Positions 21,867-34,004 of a stretch of 64,000 nt of DNA are shown here, piece after piece. The stretch covers positions 20,592,069 through 20,656,068 of the forward strand of contig OW203771.1 in NCBI GenBank assembly GCA_934045905.1, given 5' to 3'. Every line of letters begins with the position of its first letter. Position 1 is the first letter of the stretch. Under the pieces are notes generated by a model. That model was given only the letters and a program-made list of their open reading frames with translations. It was not told the origin of the DNA and did not search any database. The position numbers and the translations under genes were made by a program. This stretch comes from Leuctra nigra (lineage: Eukaryota; Arthropoda; Insecta; Plecoptera; Leuctridae).

Positions 21867-23912
21867 TGTACTGCTCATCCACTTGAGATAATGTAATGGA
21901 ATCAGTATCATTCAAATACGAAACAGGAATAAACAACCATAGAATGAACTTTCGGTATCGACGTAATATTCGTATTTATTTCATTTTATCTTTGTCTTCA
22001 TTCTTGATGTTTTACGTCTTTCTATTCTTTTATTCTTTTCCCCGTATCGTATTTCTCCGAAAAACATTTGACAGTTCGTTAACTTTGGCTTTCATGAATG
22101 TCAAAACAAATTAAGTATATTTTCTAAGATATCAAATATAAAGCACATACCATTAATGGTGTTGAATAATGTTTTCTGGAACATGTAGAAAACATATTTA
22201 TCTTGAATGAAATATCAGAATGTGTACATATTTCCGATCTGTTAACCTTCTTTTGGGTGGGGAGGGGGGTGGCGCGCTAAACGAGTTGGGTTCAGCACCT
22301 CTGTTCACCCAGGTCCCTCAGGTGTCACAATGTCTAATAATTTTGAAGCTCAAATTTCCCTGGCGCTGTCTATACAATATGTTCCGCCATCTTTGTGCTT
22401 TTATCGTCGGTTTTTAGTATAAAGAAATGCATATGGACGGAGAATATACGCAAACAAATGTTGAGAGAAAAGTTCAAAAAAATCATAAAAATCACCACCA
22501 GCATATTTCAGCTTTCTTCCACACTATTTTCATCTCTTCATTTTATAAGTCGAGATTATGAAAAATGTTATTAAACTCGGCAGAATTTCTGAACGAAAAA
22601 AGCGTTCGCGATCACAAAACTGTGTGTGTTCTCTCCTAGTTTATGCCCCTCGGGATTTTGTGACCGGCTTCGATATTTACTGCTAACCGATTGTGCGGAT
22701 TGTCCCATTGTGAGCGGGCGAATCGATGGGACGCTCATTGACAAAGATGGACAGCGCCATTGGTCCGGCCGCTTACATCGGTTACGCGTCACAAAGCTTG
22801 CTTCGTATAGCGTGGGGAAGAGTGGAGCCGGGGGAGCGCCAGACCGGAAATCATGCGAGATTATTTCCGGTTGAACATTTTTCTTCCAAGTTTTACAACA
22901 CCTATAGCTTTATGCGGCAAGAATTACGTTTGCTGAATGTCCAAGATATTTGTTGAAAATGTTGGGATTTTAAAAGTGCTTTGAATGATTTCTTGGGATA
23001 TTTCTTCATTTTTATGTATTTCTTAAAAAAATTATTGTCTTACGATTTCGATTCACATGTTTAATCATCCTCAGGGACCAATTGCCTTAAAAAAATTGTA
23101 AGTTTTATACATGTTTACTTTAAAAGACAACATTGATCCCTGAAAAAGAATTTAAAACTATAATAACTATAATTCCTTTTATTATATGCAAGCATATTTC
23201 GAAAAGCAATCCATGCAATCCAAGCAATCCTAACCCTATGCCAACCTGATTTTATGTAATTCGAAACAAACAAAACATTCTAATAATGATTCTTATTATT
23301 ATATGAAATGTTGAGATCAATGATCATCAGTGATCAATGTGTTTGAGTATATAATTATGAAATACAATTATTTATTATTTTCGTGATAATAATTGATTAA
23401 TTTTGTTGTCAAAAAAGAAGAGACAAATAAAATATGAATATAGTTTTATACACAAATAATACGTTAAAACGACATCCCTTTTTTGAGATATTAAACCTTA
23501 GTCATCATGATGTTTAAGACATTTAGAACATCTGTCACTCTCATCTGTTGCTTCATCGGCCATGTTCCTAGACACTACCAGTCGCTTCTATTTGAAATAC
23601 GTGTCCTCTGTTTCGAAATGTTCTGTGTTGGCTACATCTTGGCTGAGAGCGAGCAATACGAAGTGCATGAACATGTATTATTCTAACCCACACACTGACA
23701 TCCCAGATGCAATATGTGGCACAATTGCAACCCAATTCCCACGAGCATGTCAGCAAATGTCATTCTAACAACATTAGCACATGCAGATGATTTCAATTAA
23801 ACATATGTTATGTAATACGTATGTAAACGTATATTTAACATCAATCTTTTTATAATTATATCAGACATTTAAAGTGTAAATCAGTTGCTGTTTCGTGTCT
23901 GTTGTACAGTAA
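21867..23912. other. Gene-poor DNA
   Basis: AT-rich with a GC-richer segment at 22640-22880. No splice-bounded exon, RNA gene or bounded transposon recognised. Confidence 0.35.
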
Positions 23913-24745
23913 GGGAAACTAGATGGTTCATACTCTGCCTCTCTCTGACCCATAACATAAACATGTTTTTATATGGAGCAGAGAGAGATAGAGTAGGGAT
24001 GGAGAAAATATCGATATATCGATATATATCGATATCAAAAAAATATCGAAATATCGGTACCTGAATATATTGAATATCGATATATTGAAATATCGATATA
24101 CCGAAATATTGAAATATTGAAATATTGAAATATCGAAATATCGAAATATTGAAATATCGATATATTGAAATATTGAAATATTGAAATATCGAAATATCGA
24201 AATATTGAAATATCGATATATCGAAGCGTTACCGTATGATACAACTATATTCTTAATTGAAGTTTATACCTACAATGGCAAAATAATTCATATTTGCAGT
24301 GCAGCGTTTATCAGATTTTAGGACAATTTCTCAGATTATTCACATTTCTTTCTTATCTGGCCGGTGACCCTATATTTTGGAACGGCTGTGTTATTTCTAT
24401 TTAAATTTTCCTTTGAATTTCCTATCAGTTTTAGGAGCAATTTAAGGCATTTATGCGATATATCAATATTTCCATACCTACATCGAAATATAATATTGTC
24501 ATATATCAATATTTCGATATTTCGATATTTCAATATTTCAATATATCGATATTTCAATATTTCATTATATCGATATTTCAATATATCGATACTTCAATAT
24601 ATCGATATTTCGATATTTCAATATTTCAATATATCGCGATATCGATATATCGATATATATCGATATATAAATGATATCGATAGTCGATATCAAAATCCAG
24701 GTTCGCTCCATCCCTAAGATAGAGTATGAACCATCTAGTTTCCTT
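23913..24745. mobile_element. Hairpin element split by a hAT-type MITE
   Basis: GGAAACTAGATGGTTCATAC near 23915 is mirrored by GTATGAACCATCTAGTTTCC near 24725. If the nested MITE (23994-24716) and one target copy are ignored, the two arms plus CCTCTCTCTG/CAGAGAGAG form one hairpin of about 110 bp. So an older foldback sequence served as the landing site. Confidence 0.7.
23994..24716. mobile_element. hAT-type MITE built of ATCGATA repeats
   Basis: Terminal inverted repeats TAGGGATGGAG / CTCCATCCCTA, flanked by the 8-bp duplication AGATAGAG (23986-23993 and 24717-24724). An 8-bp duplication and TAGGG-type ends fit the hAT superfamily. Both subterminal regions are long ATCGATAT/AATATTGA arrays in mutually inverted orientation around an AT-rich centre at 24240-24470. 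No transposase. Tyr/Ile/Ser-rich frames here are artefacts. Confidence 0.8.
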
Positions 24746-25666
24746 GACTATACGCGTATAGAATGATTTTAAGATGCGTGGCTTTGATGAACACACATTG
24801 ATAATTGCCTCGATCTTTGTAAGTCATCGGGTTGCCTGGCTATCGGCGCATATTCTCGAGTTGAAACCTCATGCGAAATTGTTCGATTATACGAAATCAA
24901 GCAAAATCTTTTCTTTCCCGACATTCCCGCTTTCTTCCCATCATTCCTTACCCATAAGTCATCGTCATAACTAAGTTGTAGGTCAGCTCGACGTTACACA
25001 CCACAAAAAAAAACTTGTTTCTACGGTGAAAATCCTCTGTACCAATTACCCTTAATCCTAACAAGATAGGTGCTACGGTATTTAATAACACGGAACTAAA
25101 AACTGCATAACGAACACATCTATAACGTGGTCCATAGTGCAAATATTCTCATCTAAGTTTTCATTACACTCATCCTTCTTTTACATTGAACAACATGCCT
25201 TAAAGTTTAACTTATGATAATGAAAACAAAGTGACGCAGCATCTTTGAAACAAGATAAGAAATGTCTCAGTTCATGACGGAGTACAGACTTTTGCGTCAC
25301 TTTTGCCGTGACGCTCCTATCTGGGTACTTAATCTACATCTCATAAGGCCGGTCCTAAACAAATCTCACCCCTTGTATCATCTGACGTCGCCCCCCCCCC
25401 CCCGCCCCTTAGGCACCGCGACGCCGTCTCTGATTGCGCGTAATTGCAGCGTCGTCTAACTCCCCCCTCCCACAAGACGTGGCTAGCGCTGATAGTGGCG
25501 GGCGGGAGTAATTGATAACGCAAATATGCCGTCTGGGGCGTAATTGCGCGCAGAAGTTGATACGTGCTCGTTAACGACGAGGCTACGCTCCGGAGTGATG
25601 ATTAGGTTGTCTTGCTTTGGGATTCTGGCGATGTTTTGCCGTACGAAAAGAGAGATATTTGATTTG
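24746..25666. other. Non-coding stretch with poly(C)
   Basis: Includes a run of 13 C at 25391-25403. No gene supported. Confidence 0.4.
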
Positions 25667-25800
25667 GTGGAGGTGCCATGATTGCCGCCCCTGGATGCAA
25701 CCACCAACGCTTTCGTGTACTGCGGGAAGTGTAATGGGGTGCTTTGATTACGCCTGAATGCAACCACTAACACATCCGTGTGATGCGGGCTGCATCGGAG
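25667..25800. repeat. Small hairpin repeats (GCAACCCGCAA family), copies b and c
   Basis: Starts GTGGAGGTGCCATGA, as at 43580. Two diverged hairpin-like units follow: GATGCAACCACCAACG with CTGCGGGAAG, then AATGCAACCACTAACAC with GTGATGCGGGCTGCAT. Confidence 0.5.
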
Positions 25801-27008
25801 AGTTAAACTCGTGTGAATATATCGGTGGGAGTTTCACATCAAAACCCACTACGAATTCCAAATACTATGCAATATTGTGCAGCGTTAACGTGGCATTCCT
25901 CAATAGCAATTTGTCCCCTTTGCATCCATTTAGAGATTATTCAAAGTAGATAGGTACAAAACAATTATTGGATTCATTCATTCTTTGTCATTATTGCAAT
26001 AGCTTCTTCTTGTTCCATTGTAATTTTAATAAAATAATCTAACATGTAGTTACGACTTTCTTTTATTTGCTGATCTAATTTTGGATTTCTTAACATCTTT
26101 CCTCCGACGCATCAATAGCGATAAGATCCCATTGTATGGATCTACCCTCTAAAAGTACACCTAGCGAATGTCTGAGATCCCCTCTTCGAGGGACCTATAA
26201 TTGGTCCCTGGGTCACTTTACCCCTCCCGCCCCTATAGCGGAGACCTGACAAAGTGTGCGAGGCCCACCCTGCGTGGCGGGGGTGTAAAGATAACGTGAT
26301 TCCGCATGACTATAGTCCGTTAGTTGCTAGCAGTACACCCGAGGAGTTTTATAACACCTAAATGCATACTTAAAAAAATAACTTCGATTTGAATCATTGA
26401 AGCTGATACAAAGAACTTCGCAATCAGTTTTGAAATATTAATACTTCGTTACCTATTGAAAAATATATTTTTTTTATTATTTTGAAATCATAGCTATTAC
26501 TGCGAACATTTTTCCTACCTACCACTTTCATTAATACAAATTTTCCCATAAAATGCCCTTAATTTTTCTTAAAATTCCTATAATCATGTAAGCATTTCCA
26601 TGCATAATATGAACATTTCTCTCGAAATTGCTAATAATTATGTGTACATTTTATTATGAAGACGTTACCTTATGAAATCAATATCCATACTCTGACGAGT
26701 GTATGACATATCTATTCTCTGTCGCCCTGGAGCCATGAATACACTTGATGACAAAACGTAAGCCGCGGAGTGTACTCATGCTCAGCGAGCGACTATATCA
26801 CCCTGACTCAGCAGACTCTGACTCTGAGGAAATGTTTCCTTTGCGTCTCTCCTGGGCTATGACGTCACCGACTTGCACCGCGCATGCGCACTGCGATAGT
26901 GTGTGATGAGTGCCTGATACCGAGGAGGCTACATTTGAAACCACCTTGGATTGCATACATACATGATGACATCAAGGGGTCCTGGTAGTGCGCAATCACA
27001 TTACCTTA
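25801..27008. other. Gene-poor DNA
   Basis: A GC-richer stretch at 26110-26340 (GATCCCCTCTTCGAGGGACC) is unlike its surroundings and may be a decayed transposon. 26790-26940 contains CpG-rich sequence. No exon supported. Confidence 0.35.
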
Positions 27009-27167
27009 AGCCCCATTTACACGGTGCAATTTCTTGAACAACTTCTGTGCCACAAAAGTTCTGCACATGTGCAGAGTCACTTTTTCATCTTAAAAGTGAC
27101 ACTGCGCACGAGCAGAACCACTGTGTCACAGAAGTTGTTCAAGAAATTGCACAGTATAAATGGGGCT
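27009..27167. mobile_element. PIF/Harbinger-like MITE, 159 bp
   Basis: Inverted ends AGCCCCATTTACAC and AAATGGGGCT extend into arms of about 40 bp (GCAATTTCTTGAACAACTTC and complement). Flanked by TTA at 27006-27008 and 27168-27170, a 3-bp duplication typical of PIF/Harbinger. No coding. Confidence 0.75.
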
Positions 27168-27179
27168 TTAGACTATGTA

Positions 27180-27386
27180 CACTTGGCCAAACAAAAATTG
27201 AACGTTCAATAAATCTGATAGGCTGATAAATGTAAGATCGCACCATCAGAAGTCTGTCTAAGCGATCTCATTGTCTCACTCTAGTAGGTGACCTCACATT
27301 TCAATTCAACAAGCTTTGATTGGTTATGGGACATGACCAGCAGTCATTCAAATTTGGTCAACGTTCAATTTTTGTTTGGCCGAGTG
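27180..27386. mobile_element. TA-flanked MITE (CACTYGGC family), copy A, 207 bp
   Basis: Ends CACTTGGCCAAACAAAAATT and its complement, flanked by TA on both sides: mariner/Tc1-like. Internally shares GATCGCACCATCAGAAGT and CTCTAGTAGGTGACCTC with the copies at 32060 and 55584. Confidence 0.8.
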
Positions 27387-27388
27387 TA

Positions 27389-28709
27389 CTTGCGTAAAAT
27401 ACTTTCTCACTTCATTGATATTAAAGTCCTGTCCAGTACATTTTTTTTCTAGTGGGACTTTGCTAATTTTGTTTTCATATCTGAATAGATTAGTTTTTCT
27501 GTAGAATTACAACCTTTTTTAAAAACGTCTTACTGATAAGTCAATTGAGACTTAGTATACGACTATTTTTGAGCCTAACAAGTGTAATTGTAGTATTAAT
27601 TGTGTGATTAATACAGAAAACGCAGTTTTCAAAATAAGATATGAGCGAGAACTAATATTTCATCTAATAGCCTAAGATGGAGTCGCGAATTGATGTCCTA
27701 TAAGATCAACGTTCTATTCAATAGCGAAAACGGCAAAACGGTTAACAAATTAAATTCGTCCCTGCTAATATCATCTTCCATTTTAATATTGCTTATCGTA
27801 TTTTCTTCCTTTATCAATCTAATAAATGCATGGGAAAAAATTACGAGTGACTTTACATTATCATATTTAATTGTGTTTTCAATTTCTCACTCCCCTTTAA
27901 AGTAAATAAAACATCGACAAATTTGATTAGGGAGCACGTTTCTGTCAAAATCTTGTGAAATGGGGGAAGTCTGCCCCCCCCTTCCCCCGTCCTTGGTATT
28001 TACATTCTAATTCTAATTACATTCATACGAATTACTGTTTCAAATTCATCCACGTTACAAATGGTGTCGGGAGTGGGATTATTAAAATAAATCACCTCTG
28101 TTCCGGATCCGCCGCTGAAGAAAAGTGCATTAGAGTGTGTGCAAAATTAATGAACCATCGTTGCACTTTTTCATCGTGAAAATGCAATTATATGCAGAGT
28201 AAATGGTGTCATTTCGGGATGCAAATGCCGGCTTTGACTGAAGTGCACCCAAATGACCGCACTGTTTGTTCTGCATGGGTAGTCTTATAATCATGCACTA
28301 CACAACGAATAATATTTGCGAGGTACAAGTTTGTCGAACTGTGTACTAATAGAAGACCATGTGTTCGCATCCAGACTCGTGCATTCATCGCTAAAATTAT
28401 ATTAATGGAATTAATGTGTTCGTCATTAAACTTGTATGCCGCGGAAAAGCGATGTTAGGTTTTATTTAAACCACGTTAATTTTCTTTGGATCCCTTTTTA
28501 AATTAAATTGTATTCTTATTTTGGATGGCCTATATATTTATTTCAAACTTTGCTAACAACAAAATGTTGGTTGCCAACAAATGACACAATGCATCAATAA
28601 TAGAAAAGATAGTTAAATTAAAAAAATATTGTTAAGTTACTAAAATAACTAAACACTTATATGGACTATATGAAATATGATTTTTACTGAATCCCTCAGT
28701 TAGGTGAAT
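27389..28709. other. Gene-poor AT-rich DNA
   Basis: No exon, RNA gene or bounded element seen. Confidence 0.35.
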
Positions 28710-28934
28710 GTTAATAAATACCAACTGCAATGTGAAAAGATTTTCCTCGAGTGGGACTGACCCTATCTTCAAAATCGGTAAGTTGCTAACGCAGCTTATA
28801 TTGGAACACAGCCGCTGCACTGTGAAGTGCCTCGATAGCTCAGCTGGTAGAGCATCTGACTGGATATCGGAAGGTCGTGGGTTCGAGTCCCACTCGAGGA
28901 AAATCTTTTCACATTGCAGTTGGTATTTATTAAC
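28710..28934 (+). mobile_element. Foldback element with a tRNA-like sequence in one arm
   Basis: Perfect 49-bp inverted arms (28710-28758 and 28886-28934). The outer part reads GTTAATAAATACCAACTGCA. The inner end of each arm is the T-arm/acceptor 3' end of the tRNA-like sequence (AGTCCCACTCGAGG). The right arm is thus continuous with a nearly complete tRNA fold, while the left arm carries only its inverted 3' end. Related structures lie at 42693-42836 and, more weakly, 56859-57073. Confidence 0.8.
28829..28900 (+). tRNA. tRNA-like sequence (anticodon position GGA), probably not a functional gene
   Basis: 72 nt fold as a cloverleaf: acceptor GCCTCGA/TCGAGGA (only the first pair fails), D-arm GCTC-AGCTGGTA-GAGC, anticodon stem TCTGA/TCGGA with loop CTGGATA, and T-arm GTGGG-TTCGAGT-CCCAC. 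The anticodon position at 28862-28864 is GGA, which would mean Ser, but tRNA-Ser needs a long variable arm and this has five bases. With the repeat context, a SINE-like tRNA derivative is more likely. A- and B-boxes look intact, so Pol III transcription is possible. Confidence 0.5.
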
Positions 28935-30019
28935 TTATATGGACCCTTTAGTCAAAAAATGTAAATATGAAGTTCGTGAACAATATTTCTTGATCTTCCA
29001 TTGCTATCTCGGAGGCAAAACGCGCACTTTTTCATCCCTAGATAAACCACAATGTTTTGAATCTGTTCTTAATAAGTTTTCGATTTAATAATTCATCCAA
29101 ATTCATCGTTTTACACATTACAACCCCGTGTTATGCTTAAGTCTGTCAGCTCTTGCAGCAAGGTGTTCGAAACTGGATATGATTCCTCCAGAATCCCTGT
29201 TGACTGGAACTTGATCTGATCACAGACCTGTTTCAACATGTTCGGATAAACATTCTATAATCCATGCTCGACGAGTAATATTATTCCATGAACTGATGAA
29301 CCAAGTTTGTCAAAAGCGCTCTCATGCATAAAGCGAGTCCCGCAAATCTAACACAGTTATTGCCAAAGTTTTAATGAAATCTGCTTTGCCTTTCCCCTGA
29401 TGTTTTTAATCTAGTTTCGCGAGGTTTTTAATATCATTGCATATTCGTGGCTTGATATTGGTTTTCGACGGATTTACGAGTTTGGATTTTGTTTTTGTTT
29501 CGGGTGGTGTCACGTTGCATGTTCAAACGCCTGGTGATGATGTGGATCACGTGATCTCGTTAAGAGCACTCGGCTCGATTCCTGACCAGGCCTTCGTGTT
29601 TCACATTGTCAACCGTTTCGCATGTGTTAGTGAGCGGCGCGCGCCTCCGTGCGAGCCTTATGTCTCGAATCGGTTTTCTTGTTTGTTTGACTGTTTTTCA
29701 ACATTGGTCAAATAAAGTAACGGTCAATTTTGTCACTCAAGATTTCCTTTCCATCATATTCGGTTACGTAATGACTTCTACCAAGAGTGTTCACCAAAAT
29801 ATTGATTTATATTCTTAGTTTTTTTAATGGGTTATCTGACAGAAAAACTGTGGTCGATGTCTTCTATACTTCGGCTCTGAATGTTTACTTCGTGTTTATA
29901 GAAATCTTAGTCAAGTCAAGTTATATACTTACCTTTGAACATAGTACTGGTGCAAGTTGGCACAGGAACTCTCCGGACATTTGGAGTAGTAAATCCCACG
30001 ACCGTTCTATCTCAAACTT
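28935..30019. other. Gene-poor DNA
   Basis: A frame of 92 codons at 29437-29715 has no recognisable domain and no splice context. Not supported as a gene. Confidence 0.35.
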
Positions 30020-30115
30020 TTTGTGTAGTTTCTCTAAATCGAGATGCAGGTTACCTGCTAATAGGTCACGACCGCCTCCTTCGCACCGTCCATCCTTCTC
30101 ATCATCATCGTTCTC
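30020..30115 (+). mobile_element. SINE fragment related to 350-637
   Basis: Shares TACCTGCTAATAGG-CACGACCGCCTCCTT and a CATC/CATCATC-rich tail with the minus-strand reading of the first SINE. Head and target duplications are absent. Confidence 0.6.
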
Positions 30116-31205
30116 AACCACCAGTACTCCGGATTCGGTGTAAGAGGCTACTTATGGACAACCATCTAATTCACTGTAGGGTCAGCGTCAAAAGAAGCCG
30201 GCCAAATCCTCATGTTGGTATATGGAAAACCGGCATAGGAACTATTGGAAGTGGGTGCCCAACACACGCCCGGCTATTCAATGTCAAAGTGTAAACGAGC
30301 CTTATAAAGTTCAGATAATGTTTTTCTTTATAAATTGTATAAATTAACATTTCCGTCTAACATTCTTATATGTAATAATGTCCATGTCGTAAATGTTCTA
30401 TAATGCACTTTCTATATATATTCATATATTCTCGCGAGATCACATAAATATCATATTCATATCGTGCACTGTCGTAAACGGCTTCGTATAACTGCATACG
30501 GAAAGTGCAACGACGCAGTAAACTTGCAGCACTAAAAGTTATGGAATAGCGCATTAGCTTTTCCGACATGAGGCAATGGCAATCTCTAATTTCATCAGCT
30601 ACAGTGCAACTTTAATTAATTGAGTTTCTAATGATGTGTACAAATATGTACATATTTTAGTGGGAGCTCTTTTGACACCAAAGCGACCACAAAGTATACA
30701 TTTTAACTGCAAGATGCCTAATATCAAGTCCATATAATCCACAATTCAATTTGTAAAGTTGCAAAGCATTTGTCTTTTTAGTTTTAATTGGCTTGCATTT
30801 TTCTGAAACATGTTGACTTATTGGTAGTTTCGTTAGTCACAAATGTACAAATGGATTTTCAGTGTATAGTTTATGTGTTAAATGGATAGCAAGTAACCCA
30901 TCCAATAATATAAAGGTATTTTCAAAGTCGGAGTCTGGCTTTAAGATGATACCTTCCGCGACAATTTAAGTAACGTACGCAGCGAGATCGTATTTCTCGG
31001 ACGAAGGGAAGTGTCCCGCTAGCTGTTTAGTACACGCCATTGCTCTATTGGAGGTGGAACCACCAAATTCGTATCTCAATAAATGAACAAAAATCATCTC
31101 GAAATGCTATTCCGAATTAAATTCTCATTATATTTCACTTAAGTACACACTTAAAGTTCATTCCGACTGCTTTCTATCGTGTTTTTTTCCTGAGATAATC
31201 ATCAA
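30116..31205. other. Gene-poor DNA
   Basis: No supported feature. Confidence 0.35.
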
Positions 31206-31312
31206 AGTTCCTTACTACCGTTCTTACTTACCTCTTCATCATCATCATCTCCCTAGCATCATTATCATCCATGCATCACCATTAGCCTTGTTGCAACACA
31301 CTATACTAAAAA
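31206..31312 (+). mobile_element. SINE 3' fragment related to 350-637
   Basis: CTTCATCATCATCATCTCCC, then CATCACCATTAGCCTTGTTG, ending in a run of A. Same 3' body as the first SINE, head missing. Confidence 0.55.
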
Positions 31313-32059
31313 AAAAATCTAAGAGTATAGCACCTCGGTAATTTTAAATTGAGGTCAGGAGAGTATCTTATAAAGAGGGTAACTTCCAAAAGCCACCCTC
31401 CCCGGGTGTCACATGGCAATAACAGCCCCCCTATCTTTCATCAACTCCCCCCGCCCAACCCCCCGATGTGTGCTATCGCGTGGGGACAGTTTTAGCAATT
31501 GCACACGCCCGTGGTGACGGATTGAGGTTTATGGACGTCGATGCATGATGGATGCGTGTTGTATGGGAGGGATTAAATGCGGGGATTATTCCGATCAACG
31601 GTTTATATACACGTAGTTCATTTCGTTATCATTGACGGTCGTGGTCCAGTACTAATTTTATTATTGATAACTTGCATATCTGAGGGATGGGCAAATATAC
31701 GGATGAGTTTATACTTCAGTGAAACGTACAAAAAATCAGTTTATTAAAAACCAAACAAGTCGTAAAAATAATGGATATTAAAAATTTAGACGTTATTATT
31801 GCTCATAATAGGATCACTAGATGCAACAAAACGAAGTTGTGTCGCTTTGAAAATCTAATAGAAGAAAATCGCACGAAAAATATTTACACAATTTGAATTG
31901 TTTTTAAAAATTACAGAGAAATCAAAGTCAAAAACTTCAGAACCAAATAATAATATAAAGGAAATTGTATAATACCTTTATGTAATGGATTTCATCGTTA
32001 TACTCGACAAAAGAAAAAAATACTGTATTTGAAGTAATCTGATTTTCTGAAAACTATAT
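31313..32059. other. Gene-poor DNA
   Basis: C-rich tract at 31395-31465, otherwise AT-rich. Nothing recognised. Confidence 0.35.
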
Positions 32060-32216
32060 GATCGCACCATCAGAAGTTATCTATGCTACAACTCATCGTC
32101 TAGCTTATTTGGTGAGCTCTGAATTCATTGATGATAATAATATAGATCGATTGTCAAGGAACGTCACTACCAGTCATACAAATGTATTTACATACCGTTT
32201 TATGTTATGCCGAGTG
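32060..32216 (+). mobile_element. TA-flanked MITE fragment (CACTYGGC family), copy B
   Basis: Right end GCCGAGTG followed by TA. Internal GATCGCACCATCAGAAGT matches copy A. The left terminus is missing. Confidence 0.65.
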
Positions 32217-32769
32217 TACTTCTCATAGGTAAAAGTCTCGAGAGTGTCGAATCTCGATTTTGCGATGCACACTTTTGGAATGACACATCTTATATTTGTT
32301 ACAAGATCTGTCATCTTATCTCGAGTGAGGGCACCTAAAATTAAACTCATATTTCATGAACACTTTCTATTTTTATGGTGTCGAGTTTCACTTCTGATGC
32401 AAAGTGTTTTGTATGAATATGTTGAGAAATGTCAACGATTTGGTATTATTCTAATGTGTATCTTTCTCTTCCAGGTAAGTTGATATCCGGCGACGCTTCT
32501 ACTTCTCAAGTTCAGTCGTGAGGAAGTAAGTGGATAATATCAACTCGGTGTCGTCGGAGAAAGCGCGGGATCGAGAAGTCTTGAAAGTTTTGCGCGGAGT
32601 TTGAGAGGGGAGTCTTGGTTATCTTTGTTATGAATGACAAGATGAATACATGGACTATCAAGACGAATAACAACGGAATCGTCATAAGTTAGTTAAATTG
32701 GAAAATGTTATTAGGAAAACGTCGCTTCACATAATGTTTTTGTGTAAACTGGTGTTGATCGGCCTTCAT
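32217..32769. other. Non-coding stretch
   Basis: No supported feature. Confidence 0.35.
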
Positions 32770-33060
32770 TAATTCATAGCTTGCACGAACTTCTTTTGTT
32801 TTATATCAGCAATGCTAAATTATTGAATTTTCCACCTGAGGACGAACATTACGTTGGCTCGTTGACGGGTCAGATGATAACTTTATTGAGGTAAATCGAT
32901 GTATTTTTGTAATGTGAGTGGTTCCTCTTCGTACTAAATACATCTCCGGAGCCTATACAATTTCCCAGGTACCAATTAACTATAAAATATCGTTAAACAA
33001 GCAGAGAATCACAGCTATTTTGCGTGCCATATTAAGATGGCGACAGGCATGCAACCTGCA
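32770..33060 (+). repeat. Dispersed ~290-bp repeat, copy 1
   Basis: Pairs with 41670-41965: both contain TTGACGGGTCAGAT, GGTAAATCGATGTATTT, ATTCCTCTTCGT-like, CAGAATCACAGCTATTTTG and AAGATG near the end. Same orientation, diverged, no terminal repeats resolved. Confidence 0.7.
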
Positions 33061-34004
33061 AAAAAATGTTGTTTTCGAAAATTGTTTATAGGTACGAAAT
33101 TCGTCAAAATTTCCAGAAAATAACATGGGCGTCCACAGAGGGGGATGGGGGGGCAATTGTGTGCGCTTGCCCCTTACCCCCCCCCCCCCCTTATTGGAAT
33201 TACTCAAATACCGAAATAAGGAAAATATTCGGTTAAAATAAATGCAATGTTTTGTGTTGTTTGCGTTTATCATAGTGAAGTGAATTGCCACTCACCTCTG
33301 ATATTTTTTGGAAATGTTTGAATGATCGTGCTTCCATGTTTGAAGAAAAAGTGTAAAGATATTGCTAAAATCGTAAAAAACGCGCATTTCTTCTTTTTTT
33401 ACTGTTCTAAAACGCACCAAATGCTTGGAATTGAGTTCAAATTAATTTTTTCCCCGGAACTATGCACCCGGAACCGCATGAGCGCCCATCCAACAATCTC
33501 TCCCCCCCCCCCCCCCCCCCCAACCCCGGAAGTACTCCTGCGGAAGCCATGCAAAGTGAAACTGTAAAAATATAATTACAGTTACATACAATCAAGTTAA
33601 AATTAATTTAAATTGGATATAATTATTAATCATCATGATGTATATTAAGTTGCCATACAATTTCGAGCATGATTTTACATCGCATTCCACCTAGCCAAGT
33701 TTCTAACTCGAATCGCATAATGATTCTCTCCATCATTCTAATTCCTCTCGAAGCAGCTCTAACATCAAATATTTGAACTGCTCTAAGGTCGTCGTAGCTA
33801 CATAATTGATGTTCTTAATACCCCCGGTGCTAAACTCTTGTGCTGCCGTATCACTACTCTCCGCATTCTCTCACCTCGAGCTGACGTGGCGGCGTTTAGT
33901 GCATCGTTACCGTTGATGCACGGCCCGTTGTGATGCACTTGCTGCTCGTGAGCACCTCGTAACTGCTGATGTGGATGATGAGACGGGATTAGAGGCGCGC
34001 TGCT
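33061..34004. other. Non-coding stretch with two poly(C) runs
   Basis: Runs of 14 C (33177-33190) and 20 C (33502-33521). CpG island around 33850-34000. No gene. Confidence 0.4.

Noticed and set aside
24035..24717. Tyr/Ile/Ser-rich ORFs on both strands
   Set aside because: Produced by the ATCGATA/AATATTGA arrays of the hAT-type MITE.
28829..28900. Functional tRNA-Ser gene
   Set aside because: Anticodon position GGA without a long variable arm, first acceptor pair mismatched, and embedded in a foldback element.
29437..29715. 92-residue plus-strand ORF
   Set aside because: No recognisable domain, signal peptide or splice context; length is expected by chance in this GC-richer patch.
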